Shown piece after piece: positions 35,294-43,821 of a stretch of DNA of 59,181 nt; position 1 is the first letter of the stretch; each line of letters opens with the position of its first letter. This stretch comes from Chloroflexota bacterium. GTDB taxonomy: Bacteria; Chloroflexota; UBA6077; FW602-bin22; CADDYW01. Made by a program: the position numbers and the translations under genes. Under the pieces are notes generated by a model, which was not told where the DNA came from, searched no databases, and saw only the letters and a program-made list of their open reading frames with translations. The DNA is taken from contig CADDYW010000018.1 of the NCBI GenBank assembly GCA_902810745.1, positions 1-59,181 on the forward strand, given 5' to 3'.

Positions 35294-35404
35294 GTCTCTT
35301 CCTCGGAGCAAGTGCTGAAGCTCCCCGACAGCGTATGATGCGCTCAGAGCTGCGTGGCTCGATCACACTGCTCTGACAATATCACTGGGTGAACAGGATG
35401 CGCA

Positions 35405-36175
35405 TTAGAGTTCAAGTGGGGTCAGGGATCGAGGAGAAACAAGCGCGTGAACGACACAGGTCCTCACCAGCGGGCGAGCGACGTTATAGACCGGAATTCC
35501 GCGCGGCGTATGGCCGAAAGGCGTGCCATAATGGGCGTGGCCGTGGAAGCAGACGTCCACCTCATACCGGTCGATCGGGTCGCACAGGCTACTGTTCCCA
35601 AGGAAAGGGAACAGCTCCGGCGACTCGCCAACCACCGTCTCCCGAATTGGCGCGTAGTGGACCACGGCGACGAGGTGGTCGACCGTATCGTCCTGTCGTA
35701 GCCTGCGCAGGCCGGCGTCCAGCTTCTCCGCTTCGGTCTGGCCGACCCGCACGAACGCCTTCAGCGGATCCTCGCCGAACGGCGCAACGAGTCGCTGGCC
35801 GAAGCCTCCGCAAAACCCTTTCACGCCGACGAAGCCAACCGTGCGCTTCCGCACGGTGAGCGTCACGCTATCGCCGTCCAGCATGGCGACGCCCGCGTCG
35901 CGCAGCATCGAGGTGATCGTCTTCTCGTGATTCATCTCGTAATCGTGATTGCCGAGCACGCCAACCATGGGGATTCGGACACTGCGCAGCTCTTCCGCGA
36001 GGATCCGCGCCTCTTCGGGCTTGCCATACAGAGTGAGATCCCCGGCGAGAACGAGAACATCTGCCTGCTCGTTGACCGGCTCGAGCTCGTAGCGTAGGCG
36101 ACCGCGTAGCTCCTCGTAGCAGTGGACGTCGGCGATCGCCGCGATCTGGATTGGAGCTTGATCCTCTCCCAACAT
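35405..36175 (-). CDS. Calcineurin-like metallophosphoesterase
   Basis: The 256-residue enzyme has the metal-binding motifs IAAIADVHCY (D-x-H), VLVLAGDLTLYG (GD), VLGNHDYE (GNHD) and VCFHGHAHYGTPFG (GHxH). It probably hydrolyses a phosphomonoester or phosphodiester, possibly a cyclic nucleotide; the substrate is unknown. ATG at 36173-36175 follows GGGAGGC. A TATAAT element lies 33 bp upstream. Confidence 0.9.
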   Translation of the reverse strand: MLGEDQAPIQIAAIADVHCYEELRGRLRYELEPVNEQADVLVLAGDLTLYGKPEEARILAEELRSVRIPMVGVLGNHDYEMNHEKTITSMLRDAGVAMLDGDSVTLTVRKRTVGFVGVKGFCGGFGQRLVAPFGEDPLKAFVRVGQTEAEKLDAGLRRLRQDDTVDHLVAVVHYAPIRETVVGESPELFPFLGNSSLCDPIDRYEVDVCFHGHAHYGTPFGHTPRGIPVYNVARPLVRTCVVHALVSPRSLTPLEL

Positions 36176-36207
36176 GCCTCCCTGCAGAAAGTCGGTGGTC
36201 GTCTTAC

Positions 36208-36213
36208 ATTATA
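36208..36213 (-). promoter_or_regulatory. -10 element of the phosphoesterase gene
   Basis: Minus-strand TATAAT with a weak CGGCAA at 17 bp; start near 36201 gives a 26-base leader. Nothing else is seen in 36176-36429. Confidence 0.45.
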
Positions 36214-36429
36214 TCCACTTTTGGGAGACTTTGCCGTGTGCGTCCAGACCCGCTGGTCTCGCTCGCCCAGCTCCATCCGTCAGGAGGTCTCGGGCCGATC
36301 AAACCGGTTCCACGCGCGCTCCAGCTCACCTGCCATCGGACTCACCGTGACCGTGCCGTGAAGACGATGGTGGCACAAGCTGTACCGGTCGAGAGGACGA
36401 TCTTCGAGCCAATACGCCAATCGGAGTGC

Positions 36430-37041
36430 TCAGGACGATTGAGTGCGTAGCAGGCGGTCGACCGTCTGCAGATCTTCGGGGGTGTTGATATTGAAAAATG
36501 AGCGGAGCAGCGGATCGTAGGTGACGAGCACCGCCTCGTCGACGAAGCGCACGGCGACGTCTTCGACGAGGTCGGCGAGTCGGAGACGCCCGGTATCAAG
36601 CCGGCGGCGAATCGCCTCGAGGCAGGTTTTCCGATAGACCGCGTGCAGCACCTCCAGCGTTCCATCGGCTCGGCGAGGGACGAGCAGATCGTAGTCGCGC
36701 GGCTGCTCCAGCAAAGCCCGAAGAAGCTCGACGTTGAGGAACGGCAGGTCGCAGGCGACCACGATAGCAAACTCGTGCTCGACCGCGCTCAAGCCAGCGA
36801 ACACCGCGTTGAGGGGACCGGCGCCTGGCAGTGGATCCTGAACGATTCGCGCCGGAAGCTGGCCAAGCTCGCCGGGATCGCCCGCTACGACGACCACCAC
36901 GTCGCGGGTCAGCGTTGCCACGCGCGCGATCGTTTCGTCAAGGAGGGAGCGGGACGAGCCCACGTGCAGCAAACGCTTATCCCGGCCGAGACGACGGCTC
37001 TTGCCACCGGCGAGGACGATGGCACTGGCGGAGACAGTCAC
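36430..37041 (-). CDS. mobA: Molybdenum cofactor guanylyltransferase
   Basis: MobA attaches GMP from GTP to molybdopterin, making the bis-MGD-type cofactor. The 203-residue protein has the nucleotide-binding [32 protein letters not shown], and the C-terminal [13 protein letters not shown] at 37039-37041 is chosen because it overlaps the gcvH stop (GTGA) and gives the standard N-terminus. With moeA at 45064 it indicates a working molybdenum-enzyme pathway. Confidence 0.9.
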   Translation of the reverse strand: MTVSASAIVLAGGKSRRLGRDKRLLHVGSSRSLLDETIARVATLTRDVVVVVAGDPGELGQLPARIVQDPLPGAGPLNAVFAGLSAVEHEFAIVVACDLPFLNVELLRALLEQPRDYDLLVPRRADGTLEVLHAVYRKTCLEAIRRRLDTGRLRLADLVEDVAVRFVDEAVLVTYDPLLRSFFNINTPEDLQTVDRLLRTQSS

Positions 37042-37415
37042 TTGGAGATGAGCGCCTCGTACTGCTCCGCAGTCAAAAGGGAATTGACCTGGGATGGGTC
37101 GGCCATCTCGATCTCGATCATCCATCCCTCGCCATAAGGATCCGTATTGACGAGCTCTGGCTGATCCGTGAGCTTTTCATTGACCGCGACGACCGAGCCG
37201 CTCACCGGTGCATAGAGATCCGACGCCGTCTTCACCGACTCGACCACGCCAAAAGGCTTTCCTTGCTCGACTACCGTCCCGACCTTCGGGAGCTCGACGA
37301 AGACGACGTCCCCGAGCTGTTCCTGCGCGAAATAGGTGATGCCAACGAGGCCGCGCGTGCCTTCGACGCGGATCCACTCGTGCTCTTTCGTGTAGCGAAG
37401 GTCTCGCGGATACAC
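37038..37415 (-). CDS. gcvH: Glycine cleavage system H protein
   Basis: GcvH carries the lipoyl arm that shuttles the aminomethyl group between GcvP, GcvT and dihydrolipoamide dehydrogenase. The 125-residue protein has the entry [31 protein letters not shown], the lipoyl-Lys motif [18 protein letters not shown], and [14 protein letters not shown] at 37413-37415 follows AGGAGG. It forms a pair with mobA (4-bp overlap) but gcvT and gcvP are not in the window. Confidence 0.95.
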   Translation of the reverse strand: MYPRDLRYTKEHEWIRVEGTRGLVGITYFAQEQLGDVVFVELPKVGTVVEQGKPFGVVESVKTASDLYAPVSGSVVAVNEKLTDQPELVNTDPYGEGWMIEIEMADPSQVNSLLTAEQYEALISK

Positions 37416-37455
37416 TCGTCCTCCTGTGCCGTCTGGGAACTCCACGTTGCCGCCG

Positions 37456-37461
37456 ATTATA
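37456..37461 (-). promoter_or_regulatory. Extended -10 promoter of gcvH-mobA
   Basis: Minus strand TGA-TATAAT; no strong -35. It lies 40 bp before the gcvH start. Confidence 0.55.
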
Positions 37462-37586
37462 TCAGATCCCCTTGAGGCGACGGGCGCGTCGTGACGCGCC
37501 GCTCGCCGCGTACGATCGACACCGCGCGGCCACGCGACTTGGTATGATACAGGTGGACCAAAACCTGGCGATCCTGAGGAGGAGCA

Positions 37587-37910
37587 GTGATCCACGAGCT
37601 ACGCATTTACGAGGCATGTCCAGGACGGATGGGTGCCCTGCACGAGCGCTTCCAGAACCATACACTTCGCCTCTTTGAGCGCCACGGGATCAAGCCGGTT
37701 GCCTTCTGGGAGGACGTCATCGGCGTCAGCAATCGATTGACCTACGTGCTGGCGTGGGAGAATCTGGCACACCGCGAACGCGCCTGGAATGCCTTCCAGG
37801 CCGACCCGGAGTGGCAGGCCGCGCGCGCGAAGTCAGAAGAGAGCGGGCCGATCGTCGCTCGGGTGACGTCCACGCTGATGAAGCCGACCTCCTACTCTCC
37901 CCTCCAGTAA
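37587..37910 (+). CDS. NIPSNAP-family protein
   Basis: The 107-residue protein matches the NIPSNAP ferredoxin-like fold: [34 protein letters not shown], and [21 protein letters not shown]. The family role is unclear; some members relate to small-molecule monooxygenase folds. GTG at 37587 follows GGAGGAGCA. It is divergent from gcvH and followed after 6 bp by arginase, so both are likely co-transcribed. Confidence 0.88.
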   Translation: MIHELRIYEACPGRMGALHERFQNHTLRLFERHGIKPVAFWEDVIGVSNRLTYVLAWENLAHRERAWNAFQADPEWQAARAKSEESGPIVARVTSTLMKPTSYSPLQ

Positions 37911-37916
37911 GCTGGA

Positions 37917-38822
37917 ATGAACAGAACGCGGCGAATCGAGGTCGTTGGTGTTCCACTCGATCTCGGAGCGGGTCTGCGTGGCGTGGACGTGGGGCCATCG
38001 GCAATGCGGCACGCGGGTCTGGTGCCACGTCTGCGCGCCCTGGGGCACGACGTCGTCGACGTCGGGAACCTGCCCGCGCCAGTGGCAGAATCGGTCGAAG
38101 AGGGAAGCCGTAGCGCGCGCTACGCCGAGCCCGTCGCCGAGGTGTGTCGCGCCCTGCGGGGCACGGTTCGCGATAGTCTCGCGCGGGGGTCGCTACCCTT
38201 GATCCTTGGCGGTGATCACTCGCTCGCCGCGGGGTCGCTCGCGGGCGTGCTGGACCAGCGGCCAAATCTGCGCGTGCTCTGGCTGGACGCGCACGGTGAC
38301 CTGAACACCCCTGCCACGACACCCAGCGGCAACGTTCACGGCATGCCGCTGGCGGTCGCCCTCGGACAGGCGCCAGACCTCTTTCGCGGCCTTGGCTGGG
38401 ACCAGCGTCAGGTGCGTCCCGACCGGGTCGCGCTGGTCGGCGTGCGTAGTCTCGATCCCGGCGAACGCGAGCTCATCCGCCGACTGGGCCTTCGCGTCTT
38501 CACGATCGCCGACGTCGACAAGCAAGGTATCTACGAGGTGATCCAGCGAGCGTTGGAGCACCTTAATCCCCCGGCCGACGCGCTGCATCTGAGCCTCGAT
38601 ATGGACATCGTCGATCCGCTTTTCGCTCCGGGCGTCGGCACGCCGGTGTCCGGAGGCATCACGATTCGCGAGGCGCACCTCGCACTGGAAATAATCGCTC
38701 AGACCGGCCTGCTGACCTCGGCCGAGGTGGTCGAGGTCAATGCCATCCGCGACCACGAAAATCGGACCGGTCAGCTCGCAACCGATCTGATCCTTTCCGC
38801 GCTCGGGCAAACGATTCTCTAA
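37917..38822 (+). CDS. rocF: Arginase
   Basis: Arginase hydrolyses arginine to ornithine and urea using two Mn ions. The 301-residue protein has the metal ligands in [32 protein letters not shown] and [12 protein letters not shown], followed by [12 protein letters not shown], typical of true arginases rather than agmatinases. ATG at 37917 begins 6 bp after the NIPSNAP stop. Together with argF (43822) it frames ornithine metabolism. Confidence 0.93.
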   Translation: MNRTRRIEVVGVPLDLGAGLRGVDVGPSAMRHAGLVPRLRALGHDVVDVGNLPAPVAESVEEGSRSARYAEPVAEVCRALRGTVRDSLARGSLPLILGGDHSLAAGSLAGVLDQRPNLRVLWLDAHGDLNTPATTPSGNVHGMPLAVALGQAPDLFRGLGWDQRQVRPDRVALVGVRSLDPGERELIRRLGLRVFTIADVDKQGIYEVIQRALEHLNPPADALHLSLDMDIVDPLFAPGVGTPVSGGITIREAHLALEIIAQTGLLTSAEVVEVNAIRDHENRTGQLATDLILSALGQTIL

Positions 38823-38952
38823 GCAGACCGTGCTGGGGGCGACGTGTAGCACCAATCGGCGGGCACGCGGTCCAGACGAGCAGAACCCCTCCGAGATCGA
38901 GCCCGCATGGCCTTCGGATCTTCGGCGATCTGCATAGAACCCATGTTTCGGA

Positions 38953-38982
38953 TTGCAGCCCGCTAGCTTGCGATGCTATAAT
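38953..38982 (+). promoter_or_regulatory. Promoter upstream of the gene at 39170
   Basis: TTGCAG, 18-bp spacer, TGC-TATAAT (extended -10). The leader to the GTG at 39170 would be about 180 bases. No gene is seen in the rest of 38823-39169. Confidence 0.65.
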
Positions 38983-39169
38983 GCGCGCACCGCTAACGGA
39001 ATCGGCTGGGCGCTCTCTCCCGGCATACGGGTACCTTATCTTCAGTAGCTGATATCGCCCACCACGGCAGTGCTGCCAATCGCCAGCGTTGGCGACCGCG
39101 CGCGGATACCTCTCTCCTGCTTATCGTTGTCAGCGATTGGCTAGCTTTTGTGTTGCCGAGGTGATTGCC

Positions 39170-39496
39170 GTGATCGACGACAACCTTCGCCTCACGCGGG
39201 CGCACCTGCGGTCCGAGATGCGGGAGATCGATGCCCAGATCGAGCGCATCCGGGCGGAAGATCGCCTCTTCCGTCGGTACGGCTTTGGATCCGACCTTCA
39301 CGAGATGCAGCTCACGGCGCTGCGGATCCAGCGCCAGGAGCTACAGGCCCGACTGCTGCGCGCGGATGAACTCTGCGGACGGCGACAGACAAACCGGCAC
39401 GGCATCGGCGCGTGGCTACTCGTCCTACCGGCCCTCGCGGTGATGCTCGTTCAATCAGTCTTCCCACGCCGACGGCACGCGGCCCGTCCCGCCTGA
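39170..39496 (+). CDS. Coiled-coil protein with C-terminal membrane helix, unknown function
   Basis: The 108-residue product starts with a charged helix (LRLTRAHLRSEMREIDAQIERIRAEDRLF, then LHEMQLTALRIQRQELQARLLRADEL), predicted to coil, and ends with a membrane anchor (GAWLLVLPALAVMLVQSVF) plus a basic tail. GTG at 39170 follows GAGGTG by 6 bases; the frame extends upstream to 39089. I know no family for it. It is monocistronic with its own promoter at 38953. Confidence 0.6.
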   Translation: MIDDNLRLTRAHLRSEMREIDAQIERIRAEDRLFRRYGFGSDLHEMQLTALRIQRQELQARLLRADELCGRRQTNRHGIGAWLLVLPALAVMLVQSVFPRRRHAARPA

Positions 39497-39571
39497 GCGC
39501 GGTCTATCAGCGTCGCTTCGCAGCACGCCACCAGCACTACTACCCCGCCAACGGAAATATGAGGGGTAGCA

Positions 39572-39610
39572 ATTTGGGGAAATTGGCCCTGCGGGCCAAT
39601 TTCCCCAAAT
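39572..39610. repeat. Perfect 18-bp-arm inverted repeat
   Basis: ATTTGGGGAAATTGGCCC and its exact complement GGGCCAATTTCCCCAAAT are separated by TGC. It lies 75 bp after the 39170 gene and 126 bp beyond the plsY stop (convergent), so it may be a strong terminator for both; no U-tract follows. Confidence 0.8.
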
Positions 39611-39736
39611 GCGTCCACCCATCAATTTCTGCTTGACACACCACTACACGGCCGGAGAAGAGGGGCACGACGGCTGCCCGCGCAACGCCGAGACAGCAGG
39701 ACCGCGCAAGCAAGCCGGGTGTCGCTGCCCGCGCGA

Positions 39737-40372
39737 TCAGGTCGTCGCCTTATGTCGAGTTCCGTTGACTCCCTGACCGAGCTTGCGTTCGGTTCCGGCA
39801 ATGAGCCGCAGAATGTTCTGGCGGTGTCGCACGAACACAACGAGCGGCGCGCCGATCACGAATACGAGCTCGCCTGGTGGCGCCCAGTGGTTGGCGATCA
39901 AGATCACCATCACGATGGCGCCGAATGCCACGCCGGTGAGCGACCCGAGTGAGACGAAGCGCGACCACGCCATCACAATCGCCGCCACGAGGAGCGAGCA
40001 GATCGCGACCAGCGGCTGGATAATCAGGAGCGCGGCCAGCGACGTCGTCACGCCCCGTCCTCCGCTGAACTGGCAGTACACCGGCCAGCAGTGCCCGGCG
40101 ACGACCGCGAGTCCAGTAATCGAGGCCACGAGTGGCGAGCCGATGACGAACCACGCGATCAGAACCGGCACCACCGCCTTGACCAGATCTCCGGCGAACA
40201 CGATGGCGGATGCTTTCCACCCGAGCGTCCGGAGGATATTGGTCGCCCCGGTACTCCCACTCCCGTACTGGCGAATATCGATGCCGTGCCACCGACGCGC
40301 CACGAGCAGGCCAACCGGAATCGCGCCCATCAGATAGCCGACGATGACAACTCCAATGCTTGCGATGATCAT
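39737..40372 (-). CDS. plsY: Glycerol-3-phosphate acyltransferase PlsY
   Basis: PlsY moves the acyl chain from acyl-phosphate (made by PlsX) to glycerol 3-phosphate. The 211-residue membrane protein has about five helices and the motifs GSGSTGATNILRTLG, GHCWPVYCQFSGGRGVTTS and HRQNILRLIAGTERKLG. ATG at 40370-40372 overlaps the der stop by 4 bp. It is the last gene of the argF-cdaA-ybbR-der-plsY operon. Confidence 0.95.
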   Translation of the reverse strand: MIIASIGVVIVGYLMGAIPVGLLVARRWHGIDIRQYGSGSTGATNILRTLGWKASAIVFAGDLVKAVVPVLIAWFVIGSPLVASITGLAVVAGHCWPVYCQFSGGRGVTTSLAALLIIQPLVAICSLLVAAIVMAWSRFVSLGSLTGVAFGAIVMVILIANHWAPPGELVFVIGAPLVVFVRHRQNILRLIAGTERKLGQGVNGTRHKATT

Positions 40373-41715
40373 GCTTGTACCACGGCCCGCCGGGTCTCTC
40401 GAGTTCGGAAGACCATGCGGATGGCCGTCCCCTCGAATCCAAATGCCTGCCGCAGACGATTCTCGAGGTACCTCCGGTAGGAGAGCTGCAGCAGGCTCGC
40501 ATCATTGACGAAGAAGACAAACGTCGGCGGATTGACGCCCGCCTGGGTCGCGTAGAAGATCTTGAGTGGCCGCCCGCGCATCGCGCCGGGGCTGTGGGCG
40601 TGGACGGCCTCCTCGATCAGGTCATTCAGGGCAGCCGTGGGAATACGTTTATGACGCTCCTCCGAGATCTTGAAGATCTCGGACACCACGCTGTCGATGT
40701 TCCATCGCTGCCTGGCCGAGACGAAGATCAACGGCGCGTACGGAATGAAGTTGAAGTCATCACGCGCCTGAAGCGTCCACTGCTCGCGCTGCTGGCTGGT
40801 TTGGGGAACCAGATCCCATTTGTTCGCCACCAGCAGCAGCCCCTTGGCCTCGTCGCGTGCGAAGCCCGCGATGTGCGTGTCCTGCGCCGTTACGCCCTCG
40901 GTCGCGTCCATGACGAGAACAACGACGTCCGCCCGCTCGATCGCGCGAGCCGCCCGAAGAACGCTGTAGCGCTCGATCCCGGGCTCGATTCGGCCTCGCC
41001 GGCGCATGCCGGCCGTATCGAGCAGTGTCAGGCGCTTACCCTCGATCTCGAGCCGCGTGTCGACCACGTCGCGGGTGGTGCCGGGGAGATCGGTTACCAG
41101 GGCTCGCTCGCGCCCGATGATCGCGTTGAAGAGCGATGATTTCCCAACATTTGGTCGCCCGATAATCGCCACCCGAACTCCGGCCTCCGTTTCCTCCTCC
41201 GTCTCGCGTGGAGGCACATTCGGCAGCCGCTCGACCACCGCGTCCAGCAGGTCGCCGGTTCCCATACCGTGGAGCGCCGAGATCGGGATCACCGGATTCA
41301 GCCCCAGCTCGTAGAACTCCGACGCGTGGAGCTCCTGGGTGACCGTGTCTGCCTTATTTGCAACCACGATCACTGGCTTCTCGGTTCTCCGCAAGAGATT
41401 CGCGACCTCCACGTCGCCCGCGGTGATACCCTGGCGCACGTCGACCATGAACAGGATAACGTCTGCCTCGGCGATCGCTACTTCGGCCTGCTGGCGCACG
41501 CGTTGAGCGAGATCACTCCCAGGCTCCAACTCCAGCCCGCCAGTATCAACCACGGTGAACGCGCGGCCAGACCAATCGGTGTCGTAGTACAGACGATCGC
41601 GCGTCGTTCCAGCCACGTCTTCGATGATCGCCACGCGCTCGCCGATGATGCGGTTGAACAGCGTCGATTTGCCCACGTTTGGGCGGCCAACCAGTGCCAC
41701 CAACGGTTTCTCCAT
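40369..41715 (-). CDS. der: Ribosome biogenesis GTPase Der (EngA)
   Basis: Der helps mature the 50S subunit. The 448-residue protein has two tandem G domains: first VALVGRPNVGKSTLFN, VVDTGG, VVANKAD; second VAIIGRPNVGKSSLFN, LLDTAGMRRRG, LVANKWD; then a KH-like C-terminal domain (KIFYATQAGVNPPTFVFFVN). ATG at 41713-41715 follows GAGGAGG by 5 bases. It is 31 bp downstream of the ybbR stop. Confidence 0.97.
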   Translation of the reverse strand: MEKPLVALVGRPNVGKSTLFNRIIGERVAIIEDVAGTTRDRLYYDTDWSGRAFTVVDTGGLELEPGSDLAQRVRQQAEVAIAEADVILFMVDVRQGITAGDVEVANLLRRTEKPVIVVANKADTVTQELHASEFYELGLNPVIPISALHGMGTGDLLDAVVERLPNVPPRETEEETEAGVRVAIIGRPNVGKSSLFNAIIGRERALVTDLPGTTRDVVDTRLEIEGKRLTLLDTAGMRRRGRIEPGIERYSVLRAARAIERADVVVLVMDATEGVTAQDTHIAGFARDEAKGLLLVANKWDLVPQTSQQREQWTLQARDDFNFIPYAPLIFVSARQRWNIDSVVSEIFKISEERHKRIPTAALNDLIEEAVHAHSPGAMRGRPLKIFYATQAGVNPPTFVFFVNDASLLQLSYRRYLENRLRQAFGFEGTAIRMVFRTRETRRAVVQA

Positions 41716-41746
41716 CGAAACCTCCTCGACCTCCTGTCCCACGCGA

Positions 41747-42949
41747 TCACCCATTTGCAGACCTGACCGTGAGCGTCACCTTCTGCGGCTGTACGCCCAC
41801 CACTTTGAGCAGATCCGGGCTCTTCACCTGCACCGTCAGCTGCTGCGACCCGCCGGTCATTCCGGTCGCGTCGACCGTCGCCGTGACGTCGCTCGGCTGG
41901 ATACGGTTGAGAACGGGAATCGGTCCAGAAAGCGTTACGTTCACCGCACCTGGATTGACGGTATACGTCAGATTGGCACCCAGATTCGTCACCTGGGGGC
42001 TTACCAGGATCGTTTTGCTCCCATTCGCCGTTCCCACCAGCACGCGTACGACGACCGACTGCGAGCCGGACATGGCAACGGTCCCCGGAAGCTGCAGGCT
42101 GGTGTTGTACGCTCGGTCGCCATCCGCCCCGGTCACGTCGATCGTCTGGGTCGGAACCGTCGTCATCTGATTGAGCGTCTGCGGATCACCAACCAGCGTA
42201 ACCGTCTGCGGATCGACCTGGATAGCGATGAGCTGGTACCCGAGAGCCGGCGTCCCCTGAACGTCGGGCTGGACCGGTACCGTCTTGTACATCAGCCTCT
42301 GATCGATCGGCACCTGGACACGCACCTGCTCTGGAGTAATCGTAACACGCTTCGCATCGGTATCGCTCACATTGAGCGGGACCGGTGCATAGCCCTGATC
42401 GATCGAATGAGTGACCCCGTCCAGGCTGACTCTCACGGCCACCGATGTAATTTCGTCGATAATCTGCTTGGGCCCATTCACCACCACCATGGACGGATTG
42501 ACCACCGGCGTCCCCGAATCGTAAAAGTTCGGGACAGTCCCGCTGGTGATAACCTGGACCGGAACCGTCTTGCTGACCAGGGGGTCGACCTTGAGAAAGA
42601 TGTGTGACGGCTCATACGACTCGATCCGGACCCGCGGATCGGTCGAGGTCACCTTCACGTCGACCTGCTGGAGCCCCGGCGTTACCTTCGAGGCGTCCAC
42701 GACGGCGCGGAAGTTGTCGGGCTTGAGCTGCGTCCAGACATCATTCGGCGCGCTCACGACGACCTGTACCGCCAAGGTATCGCTCTCCACGGCCATTGTC
42801 TTCGGCTGCTCCTGGATCTGGATCGGAATGTTACTGAGCGTATGGAGCACCTCGGGATCCACGCGAAAGGTCACGAAGACCCAGAGCGCGGTCGAGAGGA
42901 CCAGCGAGAGCAGCATCCACGCCAGGTTCGTGCGCAGAAACGACACCAT
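41747..42949 (-). CDS. YbbR-domain protein (CdaR-type regulator of diadenylate cyclase)
   Basis: CdaR/YbbR proteins are extracytoplasmic partners that modulate the CdaA cyclase. The 400-residue product has one N-terminal membrane anchor (LAWMLLSLVLSTALWVFVTF) and four beta-rich YbbR repeats (for example PIQIQEQPKTMAVESDTLAV, SKTVPVQVITSGTVPNF, YKTVPVQPDVQGTPALGY). ATG at 42947-42949 has AAAGGG 8 bases upstream; it starts 5 bp beyond the cdaA stop. The glmM gene usually following ybbR is not here. Confidence 0.9.
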   Translation of the reverse strand: MVSFLRTNLAWMLLSLVLSTALWVFVTFRVDPEVLHTLSNIPIQIQEQPKTMAVESDTLAVQVVVSAPNDVWTQLKPDNFRAVVDASKVTPGLQQVDVKVTSTDPRVRIESYEPSHIFLKVDPLVSKTVPVQVITSGTVPNFYDSGTPVVNPSMVVVNGPKQIIDEITSVAVRVSLDGVTHSIDQGYAPVPLNVSDTDAKRVTITPEQVRVQVPIDQRLMYKTVPVQPDVQGTPALGYQLIAIQVDPQTVTLVGDPQTLNQMTTVPTQTIDVTGADGDRAYNTSLQLPGTVAMSGSQSVVVRVLVGTANGSKTILVSPQVTNLGANLTYTVNPGAVNVTLSGPIPVLNRIQPSDVTATVDATGMTGGSQQLTVQVKSPDLLKVVGVQPQKVTLTVRSANG

Positions 42950-42954
42950 GGTTT

Positions 42955-43815
42955 TCACCCTTTTTGCGGAGCCGGGGTCTTTTGCACCGCGTGACGGCGC
43001 GGCCACAGGCGAAAGGTGTGCGGCGTAGGAGGAGTCAGTAGCCCTCCAAGAACCTTTCGCAGCTTTCCTTCGTCCATGTTTCGAACCATTCGCCCGTTGT
43101 TCATGAGCGTGATGATTCCTGTCTCCTCCGAAACGACGATCGACAGCGCGTCGGTCCGCTCGGTGATGCCAAGGCCAGCTCGGTGGCGGGTCCCCATCGA
43201 CGATTCAAGGGGACTCTCGGACAGAGGCATGACGCAGCCAGCGGCGACAACCCGATCGCCGTGGACGATCACCGCAGCATCGTGCAGAGGTGAGTTCGGG
43301 AAAAAGAGGGTGAGCAGGAGCTCGCTGGAGACGAGCGCGTCGAGGCGAACGCCAGTATCGGTGTACTCGTGCAGCCCGGTCTCGCGCTCGATCACGATCA
43401 GCGCGCCGTAACGCCGCTCGGAGAGGCGTCGGCACGCTCGGGAGATCTCGGCGATCGCGTGCTCGATGCTCTCGTGATCCCCGGCGGTCAGCGGACGGCT
43501 GAGCAGGCCACGAACCCGACCAATCCGCTCCATTGCACGTCGCAGCTCTGGCTGAAAGACGATCAGTAGACCGATCGAGAGAAATGGAAGGAGGTTGCCA
43601 AGGAGCCAGTTGAGCATGACGAGGCCGGGCAGCGTATTGACCACGGCCACGGCAAGGAGAAGCAATCCGATTCCATACAGCGCCGAGAACGCGCTGGTAC
43701 CACGGAAGAGGCTAAGGAGTCCGTAGATGATGATCGCGACGATGAGGATGTCCAGGACGCTCCAGAAAGTGATGCGATCCAGCGCGGTCACGACTTCGCT
43801 GGGAAGCTGGCTCAC
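42955..43815 (-). CDS. cdaA: Diadenylate cyclase CdaA with a variant DAA motif
   Basis: CdaA makes c-di-AMP from two ATP, a signal controlling potassium and osmotic balance. The 286-residue protein has three N-terminal membrane helices (residues about 15-95) and a DAC domain (about 115-245) with RYGALIVIERETGL, LFFPNSPLHDAAVIVHGD and LGTRHRAGLGITE. The usual D-G-A motif is D179-A180-A181 here, while the RHR motif (R210-H211-R212) is kept. GTG start at 43813-43815, 6 bp after argF. Order argF-cdaA-ybbR-der-plsY is tight and clearly one transcript. Confidence 0.92.
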   Translation of the reverse strand: MSQLPSEVVTALDRITFWSVLDILIVAIIIYGLLSLFRGTSAFSALYGIGLLLLAVAVVNTLPGLVMLNWLLGNLLPFLSIGLLIVFQPELRRAMERIGRVRGLLSRPLTAGDHESIEHAIAEISRACRRLSERRYGALIVIERETGLHEYTDTGVRLDALVSSELLLTLFFPNSPLHDAAVIVHGDRVVAAGCVMPLSESPLESSMGTRHRAGLGITERTDALSIVVSEETGIITLMNNGRMVRNMDEGKLRKVLGGLLTPPTPHTFRLWPRRHAVQKTPAPQKG

Positions 43816-43821
43816 CCGGCG

